The notes: generated from the letters alone by a model not told the origin. A DNA stretch of 13,609 nt from CAYUKK01 sp964445305 (GCA_964445305.1 CAYUKK010000151.1:1-13609); one strand, 5' to 3'. Positions 6,860 through 13,456 are shown, counted from the stretch's first letter. Translations and numbers: made by a program.

Positions 6860-8595
6860 AAGGGTCGATTTTCCTCAAGGTTTTCGCCACGACGGTTGTC
6901 CTTCTCATCCTGCTGGCACTTTTTTTCCTTATCTTCTCCTTCCCAACCATTCGCGCCCATTATCTTCGCACCCTGGCCCGGGACTTAGAGAATCTTGGTC
7001 GGGTCCTTCAACCGACAGTACTCTCTTATTTAGAGGGAGAGAAGTTTGATGAACTCGACCGTTTCGTTAAGAATCAGGGACGGGAAATCAGGACCCGGCT
7101 AACTGTTGTCGACGGGACCGGGAAAGTTTTAGCCGACTCCGAAGAGGACCCGGCGGTCATGGAGAATCACCGTTTCAGACCCGAAATTTTTGAAGCCCTT
7201 CAGGGACGGAGTGGTCAGGCTCTTCGCTACAGCAGCACCGTCAAAGAGGACATGCTCTATGTCGCTATTCCTATCGAAAGAGAAGGGGCTATCATCGGAG
7301 TGATCAGGGCCAGCCTGTTCATTTCTGAAATCGACCTCCTTCTTTCTTCGACAAAGCGCGATATCGTCACGGCGACGGCCATGATTGTCGCGATCGGCCT
7401 TCTCGGCGCCTATGTTTTTTCGCGGAGCCTGGTGAGACCCTTTCGGGAGCTGGCGACCGCCTTTCGAGAGGTGGGCGCTGGTAACCTTCAGACGAAAATG
7501 AGCCTCCGCTTCAAGGATGAGTGGAAGGACGTGGCCTCGAGCTTCAACGCCATGACCGAGCAAATGAGGTCGCTCCTGGCTGATGTAAGAAGTCGGAAGG
7601 AGGAGCTGGATAGTATCCTGACCTCCATGCGCGAGGCTCTTCTTGTTCTTGATAAAGCCGGGAAAATTGTCCTGAGCAACCCAAGTGCGAGGAGAATTCT
7701 TGGCCAGGATACCCTTGAAGAGAATTTTTATTGGCAGGTGATCAGGGCAGCCGGTTTTGCTGAGCTTGTCGAGCGATTACGGAAGGAGAAAGGAAGCTGC
7801 GCCGGGGAAATCAACCTGGGAGAAAGAACTTATTTCGGCAGTGCCACTTTCTTGCCAGCTCAGGACCGAATGGTCATTGTCCTCACTGACGTCACCGAAA
7901 TGCAGGCTCTTGCCAGAGTGAAGAGAGACCTCGTCCTCAATATCTCCCATGAGCTGCGGACGCCGTTGACGGCCATCAAGGGTTTTGCTGAAACGCTGGC
8001 CAGCGAGGTGGGAGATAATCAGAGGACTTATGTGGAGACGATTCTCCGTCACACCGACCGGTTGGTCCGGATTCTCGACAACCTGCTCCTTCTCTCCCGG
8101 CTCGAAGAGCCGTCGACAGAGCTGGAGAGGAAGTCGGTTGATGTCGGCTCCCTGGTCGCCCATTTGCTCAAACTGTTCGAGACGAAAGCCCAGGAGAAAA
8201 ACCTTGTCCTGCGTTTCGAGGCTGAGCCCGATTTGCCGGCCATCGAGGCTGACCCTTTCCTCTTAGAGCAGGTGGTGATTAACCTCATCGATAATGCCTT
8301 CAAATATACTGAAAGGGGAGAAGTTCGGGTCTCCCTGGCGAAAAAAGGCCATTATCTCATGCTCGAGGTGGCGGACACCGGAATTGGCCTCGCTGAGGAA
8401 GATAAGCAGCGCATCTTCGAAAGGTTTTATGTTGTCGATAAGTCTCGCTCCCGGAAGCTCGGGGGGTCAGGCTTAGGCCTTTCTATTGTCAAGCACATCG
8501 TTGGTCTCCACGGCGGGACGATCGAGGTGGATAGTCGGCTCGGCGAAGGGTCGAAATTCAGCGTCTTCCTCCCTCTCTCTCTATCGAGACGATAA
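6856..8595 (+). CDS. phoR: Phosphate regulon sensor histidine kinase, PhoR type
   Basis: This is a membrane histidine kinase of 579 residues, partner of the preceding regulator. The domain order is: helix at about 9-29; a periplasmic domain of about 140 residues with a PAS/CACHE-like TVVDGTGKVLADSEED strand pattern; a second helix at about 172-192; HAMP to about 245; a cytoplasmic PAS at about 250-350; HisKA with phospho-acceptor H365 in NISHELRTPLTAIKGF; then a GHKL ATPase domain. The ATPase domain has N box INLIDNAFKYT, G1 VADTGIGL, F box RIFERFYVVD and G2 GGSGLGLSIV. E. coli PhoR lacks the large periplasmic domain, so this resembles the PhoR of Bacillus or Thermotoga more closely. It is translationally coupled to phoB through ATGA. 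Confidence 0.88.
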   Translation: MKGSIFLKVFATTVVLLILLALFFLIFSFPTIRAHYLRTLARDLENLGRVLQPTVLSYLEGEKFDELDRFVKNQGREIRTRLTVVDGTGKVLADSEEDPAVMENHRFRPEIFEALQGRSGQALRYSSTVKEDMLYVAIPIEREGAIIGVIRASLFISEIDLLLSSTKRDIVTATAMIVAIGLLGAYVFSRSLVRPFRELATAFREVGAGNLQTKMSLRFKDEWKDVASSFNAMTEQMRSLLADVRSRKEELDSILTSMREALLVLDKAGKIVLSNPSARRILGQDTLEENFYWQVIRAAGFAELVERLRKEKGSCAGEINLGERTYFGSATFLPAQDRMVIVLTDVTEMQALARVKRDLVLNISHELRTPLTAIKGFAETLASEVGDNQRTYVETILRHTDRLVRILDNLLLLSRLEEPSTELERKSVDVGSLVAHLLKLFETKAQEKNLVLRFEAEPDLPAIEADPFLLEQVVINLIDNAFKYTERGEVRVSLAKKGHYLMLEVADTGIGLAEEDKQRIFERFYVVDKSRSRKLGGSGLGLSIVKHIVGLHGGTIEVDSRLGEGSKFSVFLPLSLSRR

Positions 8596-8598
8596 AGC

Positions 8599-9066
8599 AT
8601 GAGAGGAGCCAATTATGGGCGAAGCAAAAAGAAAGAAAAAATATTGTTCCTGTGCACCCATAATTCAGCCCGCTCCCAGATGGCTGAGGGGTTCCTGCGG
8701 GCTTTCTATGGTGATCGCTATGAGGCGTTCAGCGCTGGCACTGAGCCCACGGCCGTCCATCCGCTGACCCTACGGGTCATGGGGGAGATGGGTATTGATA
8801 TTTCGGGGCACAGGGCCAAAAATGTCACCGACTTCATCCATCAGGAAGTGGATGAGGTTGTGACAGTCTGTGACCAGGCTAAGGAAAGCTGTCCCTTTTT
8901 TCCTTACGGAAAAAAATTCGTCCACCAGAGCTTTCCCGACCCTGGCTCATTTCAAGGGTCAGAAGAAGAAAAACTGGCCTTCTTCCGGAAAGTCCGGGAC
9001 GCGATTCGTGATTGGGTAAAAGAACAATACGGCCCCGCGTCAGAATCAGGGTCTATGCCTGAATAA
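8599..9066 (+). CDS. arsC: Arsenate reductase, thioredoxin-coupled ArsC (low-molecular-weight phosphatase fold)
   Basis: This cytoplasmic 155-residue enzyme should reduce arsenate to arsenite. The P-loop CTHNSARS supplies C19 and R25 (CX5R), and D114 in FPDP is the expected general acid. C91 and C98 in VTVCDQAKESC have the seven-residue offset of the C82/C89 pair in Staphylococcus pI258 ArsC. This favours thioredoxin-linked arsenate reductase over a tyrosine phosphatase. The ATG lies three bases after the phoR stop, so coupling is likely, although its own ribosome binding site is weak. A stronger GAGGAG site points to an out-of-frame ATG at 8615. Pst transporters admit arsenate, so detoxification fits this operon. 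Its last 14 bp overlap the convergent minus-strand gene. Confidence 0.82.
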   Translation: MRGANYGRSKKKEKILFLCTHNSARSQMAEGFLRAFYGDRYEAFSAGTEPTAVHPLTLRVMGEMGIDISGHRAKNVTDFIHQEVDEVVTVCDQAKESCPFFPYGKKFVHQSFPDPGSFQGSEEEKLAFFRKVRDAIRDWVKEQYGPASESGSMPE

Positions 9067-9802
9067 TGGGCGAAGGAGCTGGAATGAAAGGGTTGATCCG
9101 CGCCGCCAGGGAAAAAAGGAAAGGATAGCTTTGGTGGAGGTGACCGGTGTAGTGAATCCATTCTCGGGCGAGCATGGAGTAGGCGCGTTTCAAATCTCCT
9201 GCCAGATGTTCCCGGTCGGGCTGGGGGAGGCTTAAGATTTGATCTTTGCGGATGGCGAGCTCTTCGGCCAAGTGGAAGACAGCCCAGAGGAGGTCGGTAA
9301 AGCGGTCGTGTTCGATGAGGATGGGGTTTTCAAGGAGCCGGAGGAGGAAATCGCGTTTGGAGCTCAGAAAATCACGAAGCTCAACAAGGGAAGAGCTATC
9401 GACGCTGGGTGTATAGGAAAAATTCTCTGCCTTTTGCGCCGCTCTCTGAAAATCCCTGGGCGTCCAGCTCGAGCTGATTTTGAGCTCGCCGGCCAGCTCT
9501 TTGGCGTCGGGAATGAACTGGAAAAACCTCCGCATGAGGTCAAGCCCCACTTCGCTGAAAAAGGTGCCAATGACCATGTTGAGCTTGTGGAAGAGAAGCC
9601 GCTTTTCGCGCTGATTGAGAAGGCGCTCGATAACGAGGACAACGAGCAGGACATCGAGGAAAAGAAAGCCCATGTCACCGATCATATAGATAAAAATGTG
9701 GTGCGTGTCGCGGAAAATGAGATAATGAATAAAATAGGTCAGAGCCGATAAAAGGACAAAAATCAGAACAAGAAGGAAACGCCAGCTCAGCACTTTCTTC
9801 AT
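9053..9802 (-). CDS. Conserved hypothetical protein with two N-terminal membrane helices
   Basis: This is a 249-residue protein whose function I do not recognise. Residues about 8-30 (RFLLVLIFVLLSALTYFIHY) and 37-60 (around MIGDMGFLFLDVLLVVLVIE) are membrane helices joined by a short His-rich loop (FRDTHHIFIY). The remaining 185 residues are soluble, helical and charged, probably cytoplasmic, beginning with NQREKRLLFHKLNMVIGTFF. The start is the ATG at 9802 on the minus strand. AAGGAGG lies five bases before it, while an upstream in-frame ATG (9829) has no site. A TATGAT sequence near 9838-9843 on the minus strand is a possible -10 without a good -35. It converges on arsC and is divergent from dsrC. 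Confidence 0.8.
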   Translation of the reverse strand: MKKVLSWRFLLVLIFVLLSALTYFIHYLIFRDTHHIFIYMIGDMGFLFLDVLLVVLVIERLLNQREKRLLFHKLNMVIGTFFSEVGLDLMRRFFQFIPDAKELAGELKISSSWTPRDFQRAAQKAENFSYTPSVDSSSLVELRDFLSSKRDFLLRLLENPILIEHDRFTDLLWAVFHLAEELAIRKDQILSLPQPDREHLAGDLKRAYSMLAREWIHYTGHLHQSYPFLFSLAARINPFIPAPSPIIQA

Positions 9803-9946
9803 GAGAACCTCCTTACCGTTTGGTATCAAGATATTCTATCATACCGAAACAACGGACACAGAAAAAGGACCAGGCCATGCATCGAGCGCACTGGCCATCC
9901 CGGCTATTTCGGAACGCGGGGCCCGAACGGTCACAGTCACTGGTTA

Positions 9947-9955
9947 TGGTATAAT
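9947..9955 (+). promoter_or_regulatory. Extended -10 promoter of dsrC
   Basis: TGGTATAAT is a perfect extended -10 (TG at 9947-9948, TATAAT at 9950-9955). No good -35 is visible 17-18 bp upstream, which extended -10 promoters tolerate. The predicted start near 9962 leaves a leader of about 24 bases containing GAGGAGG (9972-9978), seven bases before the dsrC ATG. The rest of the divergent gap (9803-9946) shows no other clear signal. Confidence 0.7.
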
Positions 9956-9985
9956 ACAGTTCCTTAGTGTCGAGGAGGAAAGACG

Positions 9986-10306
9986 ATGCCCCGAATTGAA
10001 ATTGACGGCAAGACCTACGAAATGAACGAGGAAGGATTCCTCGTCCACCCTGAGGACTGGAACGAGGATGTTGCCCGAGCCCTGGCCAGAGAAGAGGAGG
10101 GCATCTCCCAGTTGACCGAGGAGCACTGGTCCGTCATCCGTTATATCCGGCAGTATTATCTTGAGAATAATATAGCCCCGATGGTGAGGAGCGTCTGCAA
10201 AACGACCGGGTTTCCCCTGAAGCGTATCTATGAGCTCTTCCCTTCTGGGCCGGCTAAGGGCGCCTGCAAGGTGGCTGGCCTGCCCAAGCCTGATGGCTGC
10301 GTGTAA
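9986..10306 (+). CDS. dsrC: DsrC sulfur-carrier protein (TusE/DsrC family)
   Basis: DsrC is a small cytoplasmic sulfur carrier. In sulfate reducers it accepts sulfur from DsrAB sulfite reductase as a trisulfide, which is then reduced through the DsrMKJOP membrane complex. The 106 residues are of normal length. They include EEGFLVHPEDWNEDVA, TEEHWSVIRYIRQYY and the C-terminal arm GPAKGACKVAGLPKPDGCV. Both redox cysteines are present: C105 as penultimate residue and C94 eleven positions before it. This separates true DsrC from TusE and RspA proteins, which keep only one. GAGGAGG is seven bases before the ATG. No dsrAB or dsrMKJOP is in the window, so the pathway direction is unknown. It converges on the next gene with only 14 bp between. 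Confidence 0.95.
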   Translation: MPRIEIDGKTYEMNEEGFLVHPEDWNEDVARALAREEEGISQLTEEHWSVIRYIRQYYLENNIAPMVRSVCKTTGFPLKRIYELFPSGPAKGACKVAGLPKPDGCV

Positions 10307-10320
10307 CCCCCTGAGCTCCC

Positions 10321-11493
10321 TTAACCTGTCTTCTTGTGCTTCAGAGTGGCAATTTCCTTGACGGCTTGGATAGCCGTGCGGATTTGTTCTTCGGTGTTGA
10401 AGGGCCCGATGCCAAACCGGACTGCGCCGCCGATCTTGTCTGTGCCCAGTTGCTCATGGACAAGAGGAGCACAGTGGAGACCAGACCGGCAAGCAATGTT
10501 GTAATCGACGTCGAGGATGGTCGAGGTGTTGAGGGCCTCGAGTCCGTCGACGTTGAAAAGAAAGACCGAGATATGGCCAGTGAGGTCCTCCTGGCAATAG
10601 AGAGTGACCCCGCTGACGTCTTTGAGGCCGTCGCGGAGCATAGTCGTCAGCCGCATCTCCTCGGCGTGGATAGCGTGGAGGCCCCTCTTTTCAAGCCACT
10701 GGAGGCCGGCTTGCAAGCCGGCAATACCAAGCACGTTCAGCGTTCCGTACTCCAGGCGATAAGGGTACTCCTCGAGATGGGTGCGCTGGGCCGAGCGCAC
10801 TCCCGTCCCCCCGGCCCGGGTATGACGGATTTCGATGCCTTCTCTCACGCACAACCCGCCAATGCCGGTCGGGCCGAGTAAAGACTTGTGACCGGTGAAA
10901 GCGACGACGTCGAGGTTATCCTCTTCCATGTCGATGGGAATCTTGCCCGCTGACTGGGAGACATCGACGGCGAAGGGAATCCCTCGCTCTCGACAGAAAC
11001 GGCCAATTTCCCGGATGGGCTGGACAGTCCCGATAACGTTCGAGGCATGATTGACGATGACCAAGCGTGTGTTCTTTTTGAATTTTTTAGGAAAATCGTC
11101 GGGGTCGACAAATCCCCGGCTGTCGAAGGCGACATAATCCACCTCGACACCACCCCATTTGGAGAGATGGAAAAGGGGCCGGAGTACAGAATTGTGCTCG
11201 AGGGTTGTGGTGATGGCATGATCTCCTTCCCTGAGCATTCCAAAGATGATGAGATTTAGAGCATCCGTCGAGTTATATGAAAAGCAAACTCGATTCGGGT
11301 CCTGGCCGTTGAAGAACCTGGCCAGCATCCGCCTCGTTGCCTCGACCATCGAGCCTGTTTCGAGGCAAAGGTCATAGCCGGAACGGCCCGGGTTGACGCC
11401 ATAGTTGCGGTAGAAGCTGTCCATAAATTCGTAGACTTGGGGAGGTTTGGGAAAGGAAGTCGCTGCATTATCGAGAAAAATCAGGTCTTTCAT
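10321..11493 (-). CDS. Cysteine desulfurase family protein (class V aminotransferase fold)
   Basis: This is a PLP-dependent enzyme of 390 residues expected to release sulfur from cysteine onto an active-site Cys. LDNAATSFPKP (7-17) is the substrate-loop start, H100 in LEHNS stacks on PLP, and D177 in AVDVSQSAG and K203 in TGHKSLLGP hold the cofactor. The catalytic Cys is C341 in RSGLHCAPLVHE, followed by GGAVRFGIGPFNT. This pattern fits the NifS/SufS-related subgroup annotated as cysteine desulfurase family protein (TIGR01977) rather than IscS. The start at 11493 has GAGGAGG upstream; an ATG five codons earlier lacks one. The sulfur acceptor is unknown. Its neighbour DsrC also carries sulfur, but the genes converge and are not an operon. 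Confidence 0.88.
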   Translation of the reverse strand: MKDLIFLDNAATSFPKPPQVYEFMDSFYRNYGVNPGRSGYDLCLETGSMVEATRRMLARFFNGQDPNRVCFSYNSTDALNLIIFGMLREGDHAITTTLEHNSVLRPLFHLSKWGGVEVDYVAFDSRGFVDPDDFPKKFKKNTRLVIVNHASNVIGTVQPIREIGRFCRERGIPFAVDVSQSAGKIPIDMEEDNLDVVAFTGHKSLLGPTGIGGLCVREGIEIRHTRAGGTGVRSAQRTHLEEYPYRLEYGTLNVLGIAGLQAGLQWLEKRGLHAIHAEEMRLTTMLRDGLKDVSGVTLYCQEDLTGHISVFLFNVDGLEALNTSTILDVDYNIACRSGLHCAPLVHEQLGTDKIGGAVRFGIGPFNTEEQIRTAIQAVKEIATLKHKKTG

Positions 11494-11540
11494 CGACAAC
11501 CTCCTCACCGGGAGATATTGAGTAAAAAGAACGGATTCCT

Positions 11541-11569
11541 ATCCTAATAAAATAGGGCCACGAAATCAA
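11541..11569 (-). promoter_or_regulatory. Putative promoter of the cysteine desulfurase gene
   Basis: Read on the minus strand, TTGATT (11564-11569) and TAGGAT (11541-11546) are 17 bp apart. Each matches the sigma70 consensus at four of six positions. Transcription would start near 11534, giving a leader of about 40 bases before the ATG at 11493. The GAGGAGG ribosome binding site lies in that leader. Confidence 0.45.
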
Positions 11570-11612
11570 CGCTCAGCCCTCCGCCTTCATCGTGTTTTGA
11601 AAAAAAGGGAAA

Positions 11613-11641
11613 TTGACATAATGGGAACGTTGGAATAAAAT
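11613..11641 (+). promoter_or_regulatory. Strong sigma70-type promoter for the terpene-cyclase-fold gene
   Basis: TTGACA (11613-11618, perfect -35) and TAAAAT (11636-11641, five of six) are separated by the ideal 17 bp. This is the best promoter match in the window. Transcription would start near 11648, leaving an unusually long leader of about 129 bases before the ATG at 11777. That leader contains a small hairpin, CATGT-TCGG-ACATG, near 11662-11675. No other gene was found in the 11494-11776 gap. Confidence 0.65.
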
Positions 11642-11776
11642 AAGAAGGCTTCATTCAGGCGACATGTTCGGACATGCAGTAGTCGGGTTCATCCCTTTTC
11701 CTCCCCTCAATCGCCAACTCCCTCGGATGGCATTTTTTGCTCCGCCAGCAGCGAGGATGATGGGGCAAGAAAGCGC

Positions 11777-12757
11777 ATGAAGCTCAACACGGGCAAATCA
11801 GTTGAGTTCTTACTGGCCCGCGGCAGCCTGCCCATCCTTTTCTGGCTGAAGAAAGACATTCTGGAAGTCCCATTCGACAGGGAAGCAAAGAACCTGCGCA
11901 AGTTCGCTGCCAGGGTCAGAATTCTCGAAACCCAGCAACCCGACGGAAGCTGGTGGGAAAAGCGGTCGGACACGCCGTTGCACTGGGAAAGAACACTTTA
12001 CCGGATGGACACGTTAAGAAATCTCTTCCGTCTTTACGATTATGGCTGCACGATTAAAGATGAAGGCATCCAGAGGGCAATTGACTTTCTTTTCTCTCTC
12101 CAATCGAGAGAAGGGGATTTCCGCGGTACTGTCCTCAATGAACACACGCCCACTTTTCACGCTTTAGTTCTGGAAATCCTTTGCCGTTACGGGCTCGATA
12201 GCGACCCTCGCGTTCAGAAAGGGTTTCGCTGGGCCATGGTTAACAGACAGAAGGAGGGCGGGTGGGCTCTTTTCAACCCTGGCCATGGCCTGGCCAATCA
12301 GAACTCCTCTAAGCTGGAAAGGCCACCATCCAGGCAGCCTTATAAACCCCCTAAGACCCAGCCATTCTCCTATCATGTGACGGGGATGATGGTCAGAGCT
12401 ATGGCCGAATCCCCCACCTGGAGAGAGAGCAAAGAGGCGCGTCAGGCGGCTGAGCTCATTATCGGGAGTTTTTTCCAGGATGAAGTGTGCGGGGATAAAA
12501 CTTATCCCTCGGACTGGGAGACCATTTGCTATCCTTTCTGGAATACGGATATTCTGAGTAGCCTGGATGCCCTATCCAGAATCGGGTTTGGGCCAGAGAG
12601 AGAGATGGTCCAAAGGGGCCTCAACTGGCTGATCAAGAAACAGACGAGCCAGGGCTTTTGGGAATGCGATAACAAGAGGGCCACGCTTGAGGACCATCTG
12701 TGGGTGACTTTGGCCGCGCTCCGTGTTTTTAAGAGGTTTGGCCTCTTCAAAGCGTAA
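11777..12757 (+). CDS. Squalene-cyclase/prenyltransferase-like alpha-alpha toroid protein
   Basis: The protein has 326 residues and repeated helical units typical of the terpenoid cyclase/prenyltransferase fold. Four QW-like turns are visible: QQPDGSW (53-59), QSREGDF (109-115), RQKEGGW (157-163) and KKQTSQGFW (287-295). The DXDD acid motif of class II terpene cyclases is absent, and at about half the length of squalene-hopene cyclase it can supply only one barrel. I therefore do not call it a cyclase. It might bind or modify an isoprenoid or another ligand. No signal peptide or membrane segment is evident. The ATG has only a weak AAGAAAG-type ribosome binding site. It ends 11 bp from the convergent next gene. 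Confidence 0.75.
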   Translation: MKLNTGKSVEFLLARGSLPILFWLKKDILEVPFDREAKNLRKFAARVRILETQQPDGSWWEKRSDTPLHWERTLYRMDTLRNLFRLYDYGCTIKDEGIQRAIDFLFSLQSREGDFRGTVLNEHTPTFHALVLEILCRYGLDSDPRVQKGFRWAMVNRQKEGGWALFNPGHGLANQNSSKLERPPSRQPYKPPKTQPFSYHVTGMMVRAMAESPTWRESKEARQAAELIIGSFFQDEVCGDKTYPSDWETICYPFWNTDILSSLDALSRIGFGPEREMVQRGLNWLIKKQTSQGFWECDNKRATLEDHLWVTLAALRVFKRFGLFKA

Positions 12758-12761
12758 TTTT
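12731..12761 (+). terminator. Weak terminator-like hairpin at the end of the toroid-protein gene
   Basis: AAGAGG (12731-12736) and CCTCTT (12742-12747) form a six-bp stem with a TTTGG loop, inside the last codons of the gene. A short T4 run follows at 12758-12761, too far from the stem for a standard intrinsic terminator. The position between two convergent genes is suitable, but the structure is marginal. Confidence 0.25.
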
Positions 12762-12768
12762 CCCCTTC

Positions 12769-13122
12769 TCAATGGACGTAGTTGATCAGGCGAGCATCCA
12801 TTTCTTCGAGCGCCAGGCAAAGCCGGGCCTTGACTTTCAGGAATTCCAAGGTCAGGAAATTTTCTTGGCTGGAGATTTCTGGCTTAAGGCGGAGCGAGGG
12901 GAATGAGCTCGGGGACAAAAAGCAGGCTTGGATATTCTTGACAAGCCTTCCGAGCTTGGTCGTGTCGATGGGGTTAATGGCAAGAAGGGTGCGCGATTCC
13001 TCCCCAAAATGAGAGAAAACGCTGGCCCATTCGGGGTTGAATCCCTGGCGGAGAACAGAGGCCAGCTGGTCGAGGAGGAGGGAAAGCTCCTCGAGACGCC
13101 ACCGCTCAATTTTGTTCACCAT
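12769..13122 (-). CDS. Hypothetical protein, probably translated from a leaderless mRNA
   Basis: This protein has 117 residues when started at the ATG at 13122 on the minus strand. It matches no family I recognise. It is predicted helical and soluble, with an amphipathic N-terminus (NKIERWRLEELSLLLDQLASVL) and a helical C-terminus (FLKVKARLCLALEEMDARLI). Longer in-frame starts exist at 13224 and 13158, but neither has a ribosome binding site and both would run across the promoter. The ATG at 13122 also lacks a Shine-Dalgarno sequence. It lies exactly six bases after a TATAAT box, where transcription itself would begin. The gene converges on the toroid protein and is divergent from folK. Absence of homology evidence keeps confidence moderate. 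Confidence 0.6.
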   Translation of the reverse strand: MVNKIERWRLEELSLLLDQLASVLRQGFNPEWASVFSHFGEESRTLLAINPIDTTKLGRLVKNIQACFLSPSSFPSLRLKPEISSQENFLTLEFLKVKARLCLALEEMDARLINYVH

Positions 13123-13128
13123 GCCCGC

Positions 13129-13137
13129 ATTATACCA
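13129..13137 (-). promoter_or_regulatory. Extended -10 promoter giving a leaderless transcript
   Basis: On the minus strand the sequence reads TGGTATAAT, a perfect extended -10 identical to the one before dsrC. Six bases (GCGGGC) separate it from ATG. The A of the ATG at 13122 therefore falls at the expected +1. No good -35 is visible, as tolerated by extended -10 promoters. Confidence 0.6.
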
Positions 13138-13260
13138 GAGGAGGATAACGAACTCCATTTTTGGGCCAGCCACAAATTGCTCATAGGATAACCCGCGGCT
13201 CCTGCCCCGGTTCAGCCCGTGCATCTTCGCCGACCCCCTTGTTGACTCCCGCGCGTGTGA

Positions 13261-13418
13261 ATAATCCCAAAATCGCCGATGGGAATTTCATGTGCGGCGA
13301 AACGGCTTTGGATTATGCCAAATAAGGGCCATAGGCCGACACCCGAGGGGTGGCATGGTTCGGGGGTGAACCACGACAGGACCCGTCGGGTGATTCTATC
13401 GGCAAGCTTGGGAATAAT
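13261..13418. other. Strongly structured gene-free element, candidate ncRNA or palindromic mobile element
   Basis: The gap between the hypothetical gene and folK (13138-13447) has no convincing CDS and holds two long imperfect stems. Stem 1 pairs ATAATCC (13261-13267), AAA (13269-13271) and TCGCCG (13273-13278) with CGGCGA (13295-13300) and TTTGGATTAT (13307-13316). Stem 2 is a rod. GCCGACACCCGA (13335-13346) pairs with TCGGGTG (13386-13392) and TCGGC (13399-13403) around a 6-base bulge. Then GGGT (13348-13351) pairs with ACCC (13381-13384), and TGGTTC (13356-13361) with GAACCA (13368-13373). The ends 13260-13270 and 13408-13418 are inverted repeats matching at 9 of 11 positions. No known riboswitch class was recognised, and the strand is undecided. 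Confidence 0.45.
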
Positions 13419-13447
13419 GGACGCGTTTGGAGTTAGCTCAAGGGCAA

Positions 13448-13456
13448 TGTTATAAT
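13448..13456 (+). promoter_or_regulatory. Extended -10 promoter of folK
   Basis: TGTTATAAT is a perfect extended -10 (TATAAT at 13451-13456). A partial -35, TTGGAG (13427-13432), lies 18 bp upstream. Transcription would start near 13463, leaving only about six bases before the folK ATG and no room for a ribosome binding site. The folK mRNA would thus be nearly leaderless. Confidence 0.55.

Noticed and set aside
9239..9751. A long plus-strand open frame of 170 codons opposite the minus-strand membrane protein.
   Set aside because: It is the complement of a gene with a good ribosome binding site and two clear membrane helices. The plus frame has no upstream site and no recognisable domain.
10336..10881. 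A plus-strand open frame of 181 codons opposite the cysteine desulfurase.
   Set aside because: The minus strand encodes a complete PLP enzyme with all catalytic residues; the plus frame is a shadow without motifs.
13242..13265. TTGACT at 13242-13247 as a -35 for a promoter transcribing the structured element.
   Set aside because: No -10-like hexamer lies at 16-18 bp spacing; the AT-rich AATAAT is only 12 bp away.
13330..13403. Possible tRNA or known riboswitch (TPP, cobalamin, THF, guanidine) before folK.
   Set aside because: No cloverleaf, no T-loop GTTCRANYC pattern and none of the conserved core strings of these classes could be matched by eye. The predicted folK start site is also downstream of it.
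13280..13453. A 58-codon open frame from ATG 13280 to the TAA at 13451-13453, across the structured element.
   Set aside because: It has no ribosome binding site, runs through the folK promoter, uses codons unlike the neighbours and overlaps two strong stems. No protein family was recognised.
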